A stretch of DNA of 64,000 nt from Ganoderma boninense (taxonomy: Eukaryota; Basidiomycota; Agaricomycetes; Polyporales; Polyporaceae): NCBI GenBank assembly GCA_002900995.3, contig CM035306.1, forward strand, positions 1,550,001 to 1,614,000. Reading direction: 5' to 3'. The position numbers were made by a program, and so were the translations under genes. Shown here piece by piece: positions 1 through 15,383 of this stretch. The stretch's first letter is position 1. Every line of letters starts with the position of its first letter. The notes beneath the pieces were generated by a model that saw only the letters and a list, made by a program, of their open reading frames with translations, was not told where the DNA came from and did no database searches.

Positions 1-735
1 TGTTTCAATAGTTTTACCTAGAACATTTTAATCAGACTTGAAGCTAGTATCTAAATCTTATTACCACTTATTAATGTCAAGATCTTAGTAAAGTCTTATA
101 GAAGTACCAATACAAATCTGGGAACTGATTATAACAAGTCTTGATTATATAGAGACTTGTATTACAATATGATTACAGCAAAATCATAATACTATTATAG
201 TAAGATCATAAGTTTCACTAGGAACATAGGATAGATCTTACTATAAATGGTCTCATAACAAAATCATGCAACTATATATGACCTTTCTAACACTGTATTC
301 AAGGTAAGGTCACAATAATACTCTGTATTATATGACTAATCTGATCACTGTATGACCACCATAAACAAGAAGACTCTATTATGAAAAATGCCTCTGTTAG
401 ATCTTATAGATGTACGTGATCACATTCAGATAGATCCCACTGATGTAGGCTTAACCCAGATGTATCTTGATATAAATATTAGCCTGCAAAGGTCAGAAGA
501 TATAGTCAAACAGCTTTCTAAGTTGAATCACTGCTATAAGCCAGATATAATCTTAAGTGGTATTATAGTTTCTTCACTGACTTTTCCTGGTATTTATAAT
601 TGATTATAGGCAGCATTTATGGAATAATCATTGTAAATAAAGTCTCAAATAACATCCGTGCACTTATTGAGATCTTATTAAATCACTTTTCACTATAAGT
701 TCTTGATAGGATCAGCGATCTTATTGATATTTGCC
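1..735. other. AT-rich, gene-poor tract, probably decayed repeat
   Basis: This stretch is far more AT-rich than everything to its right and changes abruptly to GC-rich sequence near 735. It has almost no CG dinucleotides and is littered with variants of the short words GATCTTA and ATCATAA. The only open frame (388-603, + strand, 71 codons) has no recognisable domain and AT-driven composition. This is what an old, C-to-T mutated transposon or repeat looks like in a fungal genome, but no terminal repeat, reverse transcriptase or transposase can be read, so the origin is inference. Confidence 0.5.
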
Positions 736-1141
736 CACGGTGATGGTCTTGTCATCAGGTCAGACCAGCGTCACTTCTGAGATTTCCACGGAGCTCTAAG
801 GCCGCTCGCTGGGATAAGATGTCGGATGTAGGGTGCGCCAACTTCTGTGGTCCACGGAACAGAGGAATTCTAGATAGTCTGGCGTATTTCAGTGCGACAT
901 GGACAGTTGGGAAGAGAGCGTCGGGGGTTTCGGGGGAAGGAAGAGGAGGAGGGAACACGGGCGGGACGGGTCAGGCGCCGAGGCTGTGGCTTGCTGAGGC
1001 GAGAGCGCGCCCGACAGCCTCTGACTTACAACGACCATCACTTCAAGTTCCCCGCCGGTCCCGTCCCCTTCTCCTCCCTCCCTCCCGACTCTTCCTCCAT
1101 ATAATCTTCCTCGGAGCTCAGCTCGATCCCTTCCTCCCGCC

Positions 1142-4360
<3,219 letters not shown>

Positions 4361-5380
4361 AGTGTAGCTTCCGTCGTCGTCTGCTGTTTCCGTCATTCTG
4401 CTTTTCCAGACCTTCTCCGCCATCATCCAAATGCACCCCTTCCTCCGTCGTGCACTCATGCTTCCTACTCCCCATGCCCTTACGCGATTCAGACTCTAAT
4501 GTCCTTTTTTTTCTGTCTCTTTATTACATGCACGTCATTTGTTTAGTTCTTAGCTGTACGTTTCTTTTCTTTTTTTTCGTTGCTGCTTTTTGCCAAGATC
4601 ATGACTGGACTCGTCGTTGTCACCACGCCCTGGTGACACTCATACCGGGTGTAGTGGTGCTGTACTGGTTGCACTTTTGACCGGTCTCTCTCTCTGTGCG
4701 TCGACCGTCGCGGAAATAGGAGTCGAAAAGTCCAGCCGTCTGTCTCGCGTACATGTATATACGTACCTTGCTAGATAGTGTAACCCTGCCGGGCGGTGCA
4801 GCCTCGGCTATGCTCACAGTAAGATGGTGTGCACCCGTAGGCGTGACCCCTGGCCCCTGGGAGCGGTGTGTTCTAAGTATGTTTGACTTTTGGACGTATG
4901 AAGGCGTCTTGTTTGAGAATTACGCAATGGGCGAGATGGATATCTGAGCAGCTGAGATCTACTGAAAGTGATCGATCTAAGCGTCGGGAGAGGAGGATGC
5001 GCTGGCAGTTTACATACTTGGCATTTGGGCTAGCCGGCCACCCACAAGCTTAGAGCGGCGATGGCCGAGGCGATTCGTACATAGACACCTACCTACACCA
5101 CTCCCCGACTTCCCGATTGGTGCTGATAGCATAGGAAGCATGAAGTCGTCCGCTGCTCGCCACCTCCGCCTTGTCTCTCGCCCACATCCGTCTCTCTCCC
5201 GACTCCCCGCAGCGTCCCTCCCGCCCCCTGCCAATCTCCACACCGCTAGCACGCCCCGCCGATCCGCACTCCCTGTCCCCACGCTCTTCGGCGCGTCACC
5301 GCTCTGCCCAAGAAAAGCTAGCCCGCCTTGCGCCCCTCCTCCACATCAGAAACTGCTATACTACCCCGTATTCCTTCAGC
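4361..5380. other. Intergenic region: RSP5 3' UTR and aminopeptidase promoter/5' UTR
   Basis: About 4361-4950 is T-rich and typical of a 3' UTR with termination sequence. From about 5040 onward it is C-rich and pyrimidine-heavy, as in basidiomycete promoters and 5' leaders. Two upstream ATGs exist: 5140, in another frame but encoding an Arg/Ser/Ala-rich stretch like a mitochondrial presequence, and 5171, in frame with the aminopeptidase. No other gene is seen. Confidence 0.5.
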
Positions 5381-8300
5381 ATGCCATCCTCGGATACGCC
5401 TCCTCAGGATCCCACCGAGCTCCGTCTGCCCACAGACCTCAAGCCCACCCACTATGACATCACCGTTTGGACAGACCTCGAGAACAACACCTTCGAGGGC
5501 ATCGTTCATGTCGAGTAAGGACCTCTGCCACACGTACTTATTCCCAAATTGCCCTCGGCTAAGATCCGGCGCAGCCTGCAGGTCATCAAGGAGACCTCCA
5601 AGGTCGTCCTCCACACCGCGAGCCTGGAGCTCGGCGGCGCGTCCCTCCAGTCCGACGCGCTGAAGAGCGTCCAGGACGTGCACACGCGCGAGTTCGACGA
5701 CAAAAACGAGCGCGGGATCTTCTCCTTCGACAAGGCCCTCCCTGCCGGCTCGAAGGCCCGCTTTTCGATCCCCTTCAAGGGCGCCTTGACCGGGGACATG
5801 CTTGGGTACTACCGGTCCACCGGCGGCAAGGACGGCGAGTTCAAGTACACATTGACCCAGTTCGAGGCAAGTGTTGGCGGGGCGTGGTTACCCTCGTGTC
5901 TGGAATGTCTGACAGTTTGTTTGTAGCCTACAGCTGCTCGGAGGGCGTTCCCGTGCTGGGACGAGCCGCTCCTTAAGGCAACGGTCGCTGTCACGCTCGT
6001 CTCTCGCGTGAACTCGGTCAACTTGAGCAACATGCCGGCGATCTCGGAAGAGGTGTACAAGCCCGAGAGCCCTGAAAAGGATTCTTGGCTCGCGAAGAAG
6101 ATGGCCTCCTTGTCTGACGCGGGTCAGTGGAAGGTTACCAAGTTTGAAACCACGCCCCCCGTAGGTCCCTTCGTGTAGTTTGTTTTTCTATCTTTGTTTC
6201 TGCCGCTTACTCTGTTTTGGTGCAGGTTTCGACGTACCTCATCGCCTATGCGAATGGTCCTTTCGTGTACTTGGAGGACTCTTACAAGAGCCCACTGAGT
6301 GGAAAAGTCCGCCCGCTTCGCATCTACAGTATGTACAAATTACCAGCAACGATCCATAGTTATGTGCTGATGGTCTGGTCTTTAAGCGACACCGGACGTC
6401 ATTTCTCAGGCGCAATTTGCTCTTGACATCAAGCGTAAGGTTCTTCCCTTGTATGAGGAGGTATTCGACATCGAGTACCCCTTGCCTAAGCTCGATACTT
6501 TGGTGGTAAGCATCTATCAATGTGGCATGGCAAATACCGCTGCTTATGCCATTTCATACTAGGCCAGCGACTTTGATTCAGGTATGGCGGACGGGTATAT
6601 ATTTGGCTCCCGCACTGCATAAGGCTGACGTGTAACGGCAATCAGGCGCAATGGAGAACTGGGTAAGAAGTCTTGTCCACGATCCGCAATAAATGCGCTG
6701 ACGGAAGTTTCAGGGCTTGATTACGGGTCGAACAACCGCTTTCCTTCTTGACCCAGCTTCCGCGGATATTCACTCGAAGCAGAACATTGCCACCACCCAG
6801 AGCCACGAGGTAGCGCATATGTGGTAAATACCGATTCCACCTCACGGGCATGCAACTAGGAGTAATCTGTTTGTCAGGTTTGGTAACATCACCACGATGG
6901 AATGGTGGGATAATTTGTACTTGAACGAAGGTGGGGTACATTTCCATTTTAGACCACTGAAGCTGATGATGTATTATAACAGGCTTTGCGACGCTTGTGA
7001 GTTTGCCTCGAGACTGAACTATTGACAGAACTAACATGCCGAACTTCTCGGGTAGATGGGAGAGAAAATCATCCTCGGTGTGTTGCAATCTATTTCTAAT
7101 TTGATCCCAACTTGTTGATGAATCTATTCGCAGACAAGTTGAGTTGAACCATGTCTTTGAAGTGCTAACATTTAATGCCACGGCAGGGTATTCCCTGAGT
7201 GGAAGCTTGACTCGGAGTTCTTGACCTCGCACTTTTACCAAGCTCGTGCATTGGATGCCAAGCTTTCTTCGCATCCCATTGAGGTCGAGTGCCCAGATGC
7301 CAACATGATCAACCAGGTGACTGGCTACAAAACGCTACCGCGACGCTTCCTAATCCCTACTCCTGCTAGATATTCGACCACTTGTCCTACGCCAAGGCGG
7401 CCTCAGGCATGCTTCCTTTAGATTCTGCGTCGAAAACTATGGTCTGACTCTATTTAAGTGCTCCGTATGCTCGCAAGCTATGTCGGAGAGGATAGGTTCT
7501 TGAAAGGTGTCTCATTGTATCTCAAGAAGCACACATATAAGAACAGTGTCACCAAGGACCTTTGGGAGGGTATCCAGGCTGCGACAGGTACTTCCTTGAG
7601 CCCGCTATTTTTTGATCATCGTAACCTGGTCTGCTTTAGACTTGGATATCCCTAAGATGATGGACAACTGGGTGAAGAAGGTACGGTCAACTTATGTTCC
7701 GATATTCGACGTTTCGATCTGAGTTTTTGGGGAAAGATGGGATACCCAATCGTCACCGTCACTGAGAACGAGGGCGGCATTCACTTGCGACAGGATAGGT
7801 TCCTAGAGACTGGACCAGCAGACCCCAAGGACAATGAGACGATCTGGTATGTGTAGCGAAAACGTCATCCAATGCGTCTAACTTTCGTTTAGGACTGTTC
7901 CTGTTAACTTGTTGACCGTTGGCGCTGATGGCAAAGCGGTGCTCAACAAGGATATTCTTCTGGACGAGCGTGAGAAGTTCATCCCTCTCGACACGAGCAG
8001 GCCATACAAGATCAATGCGGACACTACGGGCTTCTGTTGGTCTTCTCTTTCGCAGGTTTTATATCATTTTTATGAACTCCTACACTAGATGCGACGACCT
8101 ATCCTGCTGAGCGCCTCCTCAAGCTCGGGCAGCAAGCGGCGGCCGAGAGAATTCCCCCTTCTCGCTGTCTGACAGGATGGGGCTTGTTTCTGATGCGCTT
8201 TCTGCCGCTAAGCGGGGTATGCGTCCGTGAGCAGCGCTCTAGGTCTCATCGAGACATTGAAGAACGAGAAAGAGCGTGCGTACAGTCGTGCTCCGCGCGC

Positions 8301-9572
8301 AATGTCCGTTTATGCTTAACCACTGTCGTGGCCATCGCTTTAGACTTGGTTTGGACTGCCATCGCCAGCAACTTGTCTCTCATTGCTTCAACTTGGTATG
8401 AGGACCCCAAGGTGTTGGAAAAACTGAACGCTTTTAGGAGGGTACGGATTTCAACGGCGTCCAGCTCGTCCGTCAGGTTTCGCTGACGGCCGCTTGCAGG
8501 AGTTGTTTGTTCCTCTGGTCAAACAATACGGGTTCGAGTACTCTGATTCCGACTCGTATGACGTCCAACAGCTGCGGACGACGGCGATCGAGCAATCTGC
8601 AGACGCGGGAGACGCATGGTAGGTCCTCTGGTCCTATCCAGGACACAGACAGAAAATCGTTTACCTTCGATGATGATACGTGGACGATAGGGTTGTGAAG
8701 GAACTCCAGAGCCGCTTCGACCATTTCCTCAAGACTGGCGACGACTCCAAGATCCCGAGCGATCTGACTGGTGTGGTATTCCGCATCGTGAGTTCGCATG
8801 TACGCTTCCTCCAAGTTGATGTTCGCTGAATGTGGCGTGCCAGGCGGTGCGGGAAGGAGGGCGGCCGGAGTGGGAGGCCGTGAGGCGCGTCGCCTCCAAG
8901 CCCAAGAACCCGTTCCAAGGCCTGTCTGCCATGCGGGCTATGGGTGCCAGCAAGGACCTCAAACTCGCAGAGGAGACGTTCGACTTCATATTGAACGAGG
9001 CCCGTGACCAGGATACCTTCTACTACGCCGGGGGCTTGCAGCGCAACTATGCGACGAGGAAGTTCGTCGCGCAGAAGTTCAAGGAGCACTTCGCGACTGT
9101 AGGAATTTCTGTGCTGGCTGGAGTCTCGTCTGCGGTGATTGATGTGTATTGGCTATTATAGTTCCAGAAGCGTTACGCTGGCAACTTCGGGCTCATCCGA
9201 TGGACTGAGGTATGGAGCATGCATGTGTCTCTAGCTAATGGCATTACCTTCAACTTCGTTTCCACTAGATTTCCTTCATGGGCCTGTCTTCGGAGAAGGA
9301 CTACGAAGAAACCGCTGCTTTCTTCAAGGTTAGCTATTTCACGGCTGTCACTTTGTCGACGTTGTTCGCTGACGTTCATTTTGTAGGACAAGGACACTTC
9401 CAAGTTCGACATGGCCCTCAACCAAACACTTGATTCGATTCGTGCCAGGGCCGCATGGGTGCGGGTATGTTATAGGTTCAATTCATTCCGAGATCGCAGG
9501 TGACTCACATGAACACAGGCCGCGACGGGAGAGCTGCTGCAATGGTTGGAAAAGCGCGAATCGAAACTTTGA
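5381..9572 (+). CDS. M1-family zinc aminopeptidase (APE2/AAP1, puromycin-sensitive type)
   Basis: This cytosolic metallo-exopeptidase removes N-terminal residues from peptides. The N-terminal beta domain contains FEPTAARRAFPCWDEP; the substrate motif GAMENW is split by introns near 6646-6660; the zinc site HEVAH is followed 18 residues later by the Glu of NEGFAT (about 6807-6990), the exact M1 spacing. The helical ERAP1-like C-terminal domain runs to EKRESKL and the stop at 9570-9572. Around twenty short introns are needed. Two use GC donors (5867-5926 and 7407-7458), and one exon is only 4 nt (7134-7137), required to read ILDKVFPEW. A C5 run at 8153-8157 appears one base short, because the downstream FSLSDRMGLVSDA lies in another frame. 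Start: ATG 5381 fits the cytosolic enzyme; an in-frame ATG at 5171 would add 70 residues that could be a targeting extension. Confidence 0.9.
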
Positions 9573-9820
9573 AGGACTTGGATTTACTGTAGTTTCTGCT
9601 TGGACAGTGCCTCCCGTTCTCCCTAGCACGTGTCGTATTCGCACAACAATCGATTTTTTGCTCATGCAACGTGGGGGGGAGAATAAACACATAAAGAATA
9701 TGAATGGGAATACAGAGTGTAGACTATGAACAGGGAAACTAGGCAGCAATGTCAAGAGCAATAAGCTATACAACGTCCGGGTATACATCCATGCGCGTGA
9801 TGATACGAGGCACAATACAG

Positions 9821-12800
9821 CTAGCCGGTCGCGGGGCTAGGATGTTCTTCTATTGAGTCCAATATGATCGACGGCGTAGAGGATTCAGAGTCTTCTCGCA
9901 AGGGCCCGCCCGGCGATATGCTCTCCCCCAGCGCAGCTAATGCTGCCACGCCTTCCGAATCTCTCCTTCGCCTTGACCGCCGCATGTTGGGAGCGGTCGG
10001 TGTCGACGGCGTGAGGGCATCGAAGCCGTCTGACTTGAGACGCATAAGCATGTCGCGGGCGATGTCGACTGTCTCGTCGCCCGACTTGGTGGTGAGGAGG
10101 ATGTCCGTGTTGAGCGTAAGCGGCACGGCCGCTTGGCGCGTCGCGGTGCTCTTCCTCGCACGACGGGCTTTGCGGCCGACGCTGTCCCCATTCCGCAGTT
10201 TCTCGAGCAGGTTGTCCAGGGCAGCGTTGTCCTCCTCGTTTGGTTCCTGGTTGGACTCTTTCTGCTTGGCCCGATTTGCGCGTGACTCCTCTGCCGCCTG
10301 GCGACGCTTCTCAACTGCTTCACGCTCCTCTGCAATCGACAAGTTCTCCGATCGACATTTCTGCAAATTATCTCAGAGATCTTCCGTCATGAAGTGTGGA
10401 GACACACACCTTATATGAAGTGACGAAAGTCTTAAAAATACCGTAAAACTCGGCCGAATTCAGATTCTTCTCATCTTCTCCGTAGTACTTGACAACCTCA
10501 GAGAAGGTGTTGTCGGCGTGGTTGACGTCGTCAACAAGATCTTCCAGTTGACTGGTGGCTTTGCCGATGAAGGACCACATCTGCTTGCCATACTTGTCGT
10601 TCATGTCCATATCAGAGAAGTTATCGGTCAGCTCCTTGCGGATCTTCTTCAGCCCTTCTCGGAGTTCGCCGAGACTCTTCCGGACCTCCTGCAAGTTGAC
10701 TGCGAGAACATTAAAGGAGGGGTGACAGTGACGGATCAACAAGCTACTGACCTCGGTAGGCTTCAGCAGGCGCAGCGAGTTCGTCGAGGAAGGTCTCCAT
10801 GTCGGGGAAGTGCTTCGCGACCGTTCTCTCCAGGAAGTGGAGTAGAGTAGTATTGTGGAGCGACTTAGTGTCGACTAGCTTGTTGATGCTGCTGACACGG
10901 AAGCCGAACGCGCCACCTTTGACACCAGTGCCGTTCATGTAGTTTCCAATGAGCAGAATCAACTAAAAACCAGATCAGTCGTTGCTTTCTCATGTTCCGG
11001 TGGGCGACAACTCACACTGAGCAGCTCCTTGAAATTCTTGGCATCCAGGAGCGCCTTTCCAGCTTGCGATAGCTTCCGTGCGCTCTGTATTAAAATTAGC
11101 GAGGGAAGGAAGTTACAATAATAGGGAGTACGAACGTCATCAAGGAGACCCCAAGTCTCGTCGAAAACACACTTATAAAGCATGCCTTCGATACGGGGCG
11201 CGAGTCGGTTGATTTTGAGCAGCTGGACCATAAGTCGGTCTGAAGGATGCAAGCTTGCGAGTTCTTCTGGATCGGCATTGCGGTACACGTTGAGCTTTCC
11301 AACCTGGGAATAGCCTTCCATCAAACTTATTCTCGACAAAGCGTAGGAAGTAACGGACCTGTTCGGGATTGGGCAGGACACGCTTCAATTCGCTCAGGAA
11401 CAGCTGACTGCAGACCTCCTGGTCGAAGTCGCGGATCCGGAACGCTAGCTCTTCTGGAGAGAACTTCTTGACCGTCTGAATAAGGATCTCTGCACGAGCT
11501 TCTCAGTGGATGCTAAAACTTAGTCGCACCAGGTCCACCCACCGACTCGCTTCTTGGTCTGCGGATCGAGCACAGACTTGAGTTCCGCCCGCTTCTGCTT
11601 TGCTGTTTAGATAGATGAGCGCGCCCGCATCGACGCGTATGCTAGCTGCATGGACGTACCCATCAGATTGATGACGAGCTGCTTCGCCTTGAAGTCCTCC
11701 TCCATTTCCGTCCAGACTCCATCCAACTGGAGCTTCTTCAACCACTCGTCTTCGTTCGTCGGCTCCTTGAACACCGTCCTCTCCGCCTGCTGCATCGGGA
11801 TCTTGTCCCACTGCAGCTGCTTCATCTTCGTGCTCGGCGTGATCGAGATGTCCTTGCGGGCCGCGAGCAGGTTCGAGATGTTCGCACCAAGTAGTGATGT
11901 TCGGACTGAGCCAGGTGGAGGCGGTGGCCCCAATGGAATTTTGCCCGGTGGAGGAGGTGGGGTGGTGGGGCACCAGGTGGAGGTGGAGGCGGCGGAGGCG
12001 GTGGACCGGGAATTTTGGCGCCAGGGGGAGGAGGCGGTGGTGGCGGCGGGGGCGGCGGGGGAGGTGGGGGAGGTGGGGGAGAAGCAGCGGCGCCAGACGG
12101 CGGCGGCGGCGGCGGCGGTGGTGGTGGGGGAAGAGGAGGCGCTGACCCTTCGGGAATTGGTGAGTGGAGTGGGCTGGGCATGGAAGGCGGACGACCTCTC
12201 TCCGTGAGATGTCTCCGTAGTTGTTCGGCCAGTGACTGAGGTTGGTCAGGCGAATTCTTTCCGTTATGGTCAATCGAAATATTCGAGCTGACGGATGTGG
12301 CTTCGGTTGTCGGGTTCGAAGAGATGCTGTGTGTTGAACCTGACCTTCGCAGCTCGCTATCACCATCGAACTCGTCAGCTGTCTCAGCCAGCGAGACATT
12401 GTGATCGTCAGAGTCGGGGACAAAGTGCGCTGAAATATGGTGGTTAAGAATCATCAGAATCAACGGGAGGGAAACCACGTACAGCCAAGTGGTGTTCTGG
12501 GAAGGTTCTTATTTCGCCGCGAGGGTGTACGAGCGCTCCTTGGACTTGAAGACGCAGTGTGGTGGATGTTGTTCTGCGGGACATGTTAACAAAAAAATAA
12601 ATGCCTCTGCGGCAAGACGAACCATAGCGCCCTCAACCATCTGCTGTTGAATCTGTTCTTGCTCAATTTCGTCGTCAGCATCCATGAACTGAGATGTGTG
12701 TCCGTTCTGAGCCTCCGAGATCCGATCCATGCGAGGCGGTTTCCGCCCTCTCGTCGAGGGCTGATTTCTCCGCAAACTGCCAGATTTTGTCGGCGTTTCT

Positions 12801-14969
12801 TCCTCCTCGGTCCCATCGGCTCCTTCGCTGCCTTCCTGACCATCGCGGCGCTTCTTTGTCGACCTGCCTTCGAGGATGCTAATCGTCTTGTCCCGCTGGA
12901 AGTGCTTTTCAAGCGTGTCGATGAGGGTCTTGCGGTCCATCCCGCCCGCGTTCGCGTGGTCGATGATCTTGCCAACCCCCTTTGACACTTCCTTCAGCAT
13001 GCGGAAGAGCTCCATAATCTGAGCCTCGAGCTGCGCAATCTGCTCCTCGTACCCCGCCTTCTGCGCCTCCATCTGGCCCTGAAGCTTCTGCGTGTTCTCA
13101 CGCGAGATGGCGAGTTTCTCCTCGAGCCGTGCTACCTTGGACTTCAGCGAGCCGACGAGCCCGCCCTCGCCCTGCGCGACCTCCTCCTCGAGCGCTTCCT
13201 TCTCGAGCCGGAGCCGGAGCGCGGAGGCGTTGGCAAGCGCGAGGTCATCTTCGAGTTGCTGGTGGCGGTCTGCCTCGTTGAACTGCGAGATAATGCGCTC
13301 GACCGAGTGCCCGAGGCGCTGCTCGGCGCCGACGAGCTTCTTGTCCAGGACGATGTCCGCGACTAGCGAGTCGATGAGCTGGTAGTAGTGCGCAAGCGCA
13401 GGCCCCTCCTCGCGGATGAGCAGCATGTGCTGCATGATGGACAGGAAATGGTCCTTGGCCCGGGAGTCCTCCGTCTTCGCGCGCAGGGCGTTGTACACAT
13501 CCTCGGGATTCGCGAGGTCTCGCAGGATCGCTTGGTCGAGGCGTTCCTTGAGCTTCGACTCGTCCTCGTCTAGCGCCTGCTGCAGCATCTGGAGCTGTTT
13601 GTCGATCACCGCGACGCCAAATGACTGGCAGTGCTCGACGATGCGCTGCAGGCCTGCGGATTCCATTTGTGACCGGTGGTGCACCCGGATATCGAGGTCG
13701 TCGATGTGCGTCATAAGACTGTTAATGAAAAACAGATTGGAGAGCTAACAGAGGACGAGTAAGATGGCGAAATGGAAGGCATTTTTGCAAGAAACGCACC
13801 GCATAATCATTGAGCGAGGGGTCGATACCACCATGCCGCTTCACCTCGTCGCTCGCGCCGACCAGTGTACCCATCTTCCCCCGCCCTGCCAGAGCAATTT
13901 CCAGCGACTTGAACCAATACGCATACGGGTTCCCCGCCTCATTGTTTGCAGCGCTGAGGGCCTCCAGCGCACTAACGACGAGGTTGTGTACTTGCCCGTC
14001 ATTATAATATTCCAAGAAACACAGGAGATCTAGAAGGATCTTTCTAGTAGGTAGATGAGGGGTATTGAGGGCGGACGCTATTTGCGTCAGGATCATAGGA
14101 TGGTTGAGGGCATCGTTTGCCGCGAACTATAACCAGAGTTCAGACACACTGGACAAGCAATACGATAGAGACGCACGTTGTGATTGAGGATCTGTTTGAG
14201 GCATTTCGCTACTTCGTTTTCTAGTTCGATATCCTCTTTGCGTCTAATCTGATGTCGGCACAGAAATCGACTTCGCGACGTGATGGACTCACCTCTGGAC
14301 CCCTTTCCGACTGATGTTCTGGAGCGCTTGTCCGAGAACGGAGGTTCCTTGCAGGTCAACAAAGTGTCGAAACCAACTGGAATCCAATCACACTGCGGGT
14401 CAAATAACATTCCCAAACCCTGATAAGGTGACACACCTCATCTCCTTGCTTCTCAGGGAGACCTGCAAGCTGGACGCTTGCTTGGGAGTGATTGTCCTGT
14501 CCATGAATCGCTTGATGTACCACTCGGGGGTGCCCTCGACGAACGCAGGGGGTTGACCAGCGTCGTTCTGCTTGCGAGCCTGTTCCTCACGTTTGCGCTC
14601 CTCGCCCCAGCGCATCTGCTCGTCGTTGTAGACGATATGCCACTTCTGGTCGATGGAGAGGTGGGGGATGTCGTCAAGGCCGCGCATACGCATGATGTTC
14701 TCGAAGAGCATTTCGATTTCCTCATCATTATCAGGACGGGGGAAGTTGAACTCTTCTGTGGGGGATGTGTGCTTGTACAAGTTCGAGAGGTGGTGGTGGT
14801 GAGGTTCAAACGGGGAGATAGAGGCGGCATAGCGTGAGCCGCGAGTGGACTCGGAGCGCGTAGTGGCGACAGAAGCTCCCGAGAGCGGCCGCAAGCGTTC
14901 GCTGGCATCTTGGGCGACGACAGAGGACTGGCGGGGTCTATTCCGACGTTTGCCAAAGAGAGTCTCCAT
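9821..14969 (-). CDS. Diaphanous-type formin (GBD/FH3-FH1-FH2-DAD)
   Basis: Homologue of SepA/Bni1/Cdc12: it nucleates and elongates unbranched actin filaments at growing tips and septa under Rho GTPase control. From the N-terminus at 14969: basic leader, GTPase-binding and FH3 region (about 14800-13750), coiled coil (13400-12990), Ser-rich linker, FH1 with runs of 5-19 prolines (12175-11910), FH2 beginning at the QLQWDKI motif (about 11820) and extending to about 10400, and a C-terminal DAD (about 10231-10151: LDNLLEKLR followed by the basic KARRARK), which implies autoinhibition relieved by Rho. The tail ends at 9821. The coding frame breaks once inside FH1, around 11959-11970: one missing C in a C-run, or else a C-rich 68-nt GT-AG intron, would restore it. 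Gly-rich reading frames on the opposite strand are shadows of FH1. Confidence 0.9.
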
Positions 14970-15383
14970 GGTGTTGTAGGGAGTGTGAGGCCGACCTCCG
15001 GGGAAAGTAACTTACGCCAAGCTCGAGGTTAATCAAGAGGACGGCAGTGTTCGCAGAGGATCAGAGCTCAGTGCAATGGATACTAGACATGCAGAGACCG
15101 TTAGAGACAGGACATAAGAGATCGTGACAGAGAGCGACGGCGGGGAAGGAGGAAGAGGAGAGGGCGATGGGAGGGTTGAGATGGTCGGAAGAGGGCTCGG
15201 CTGGGCGGGCGCTCATTCCGAGACGGAGCGCACTCAGTCTGCAGCGCCAGTTTCAGTTCCACCGTCCGCACCGGCACACGCCCACCCTGACATCACCCCA
15301 AGCCACCACCTCCCCTTCCTCCCTGGCCCGCTCCAGCACTTACTTACGACCAACACACGACAGCACAGCACGCACTTCTCATC
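14970..15383. promoter_or_regulatory. Shared divergent promoter region, formin / PhoD-like phosphatase
   Basis: The two genes point away from each other with 414 bp between start codons. The right half is strongly C-rich on the + strand (about 15240-15380), typical of basidiomycete core promoters and leaders. No clear TATA box is visible. Confidence 0.5.

Noticed and set aside
11890..12240. Long Gly-rich open frames on the + strand
   Set aside because: They are the reverse strand of the polyproline FH1 coding sequence of the formin; no start context, domain or codon bias of their own.
14478..14837. Open frame on the + strand, 119 codons
   Set aside because: Antisense shadow of the N-terminal exon of the formin, which reads as a proper conserved protein on the minus strand.
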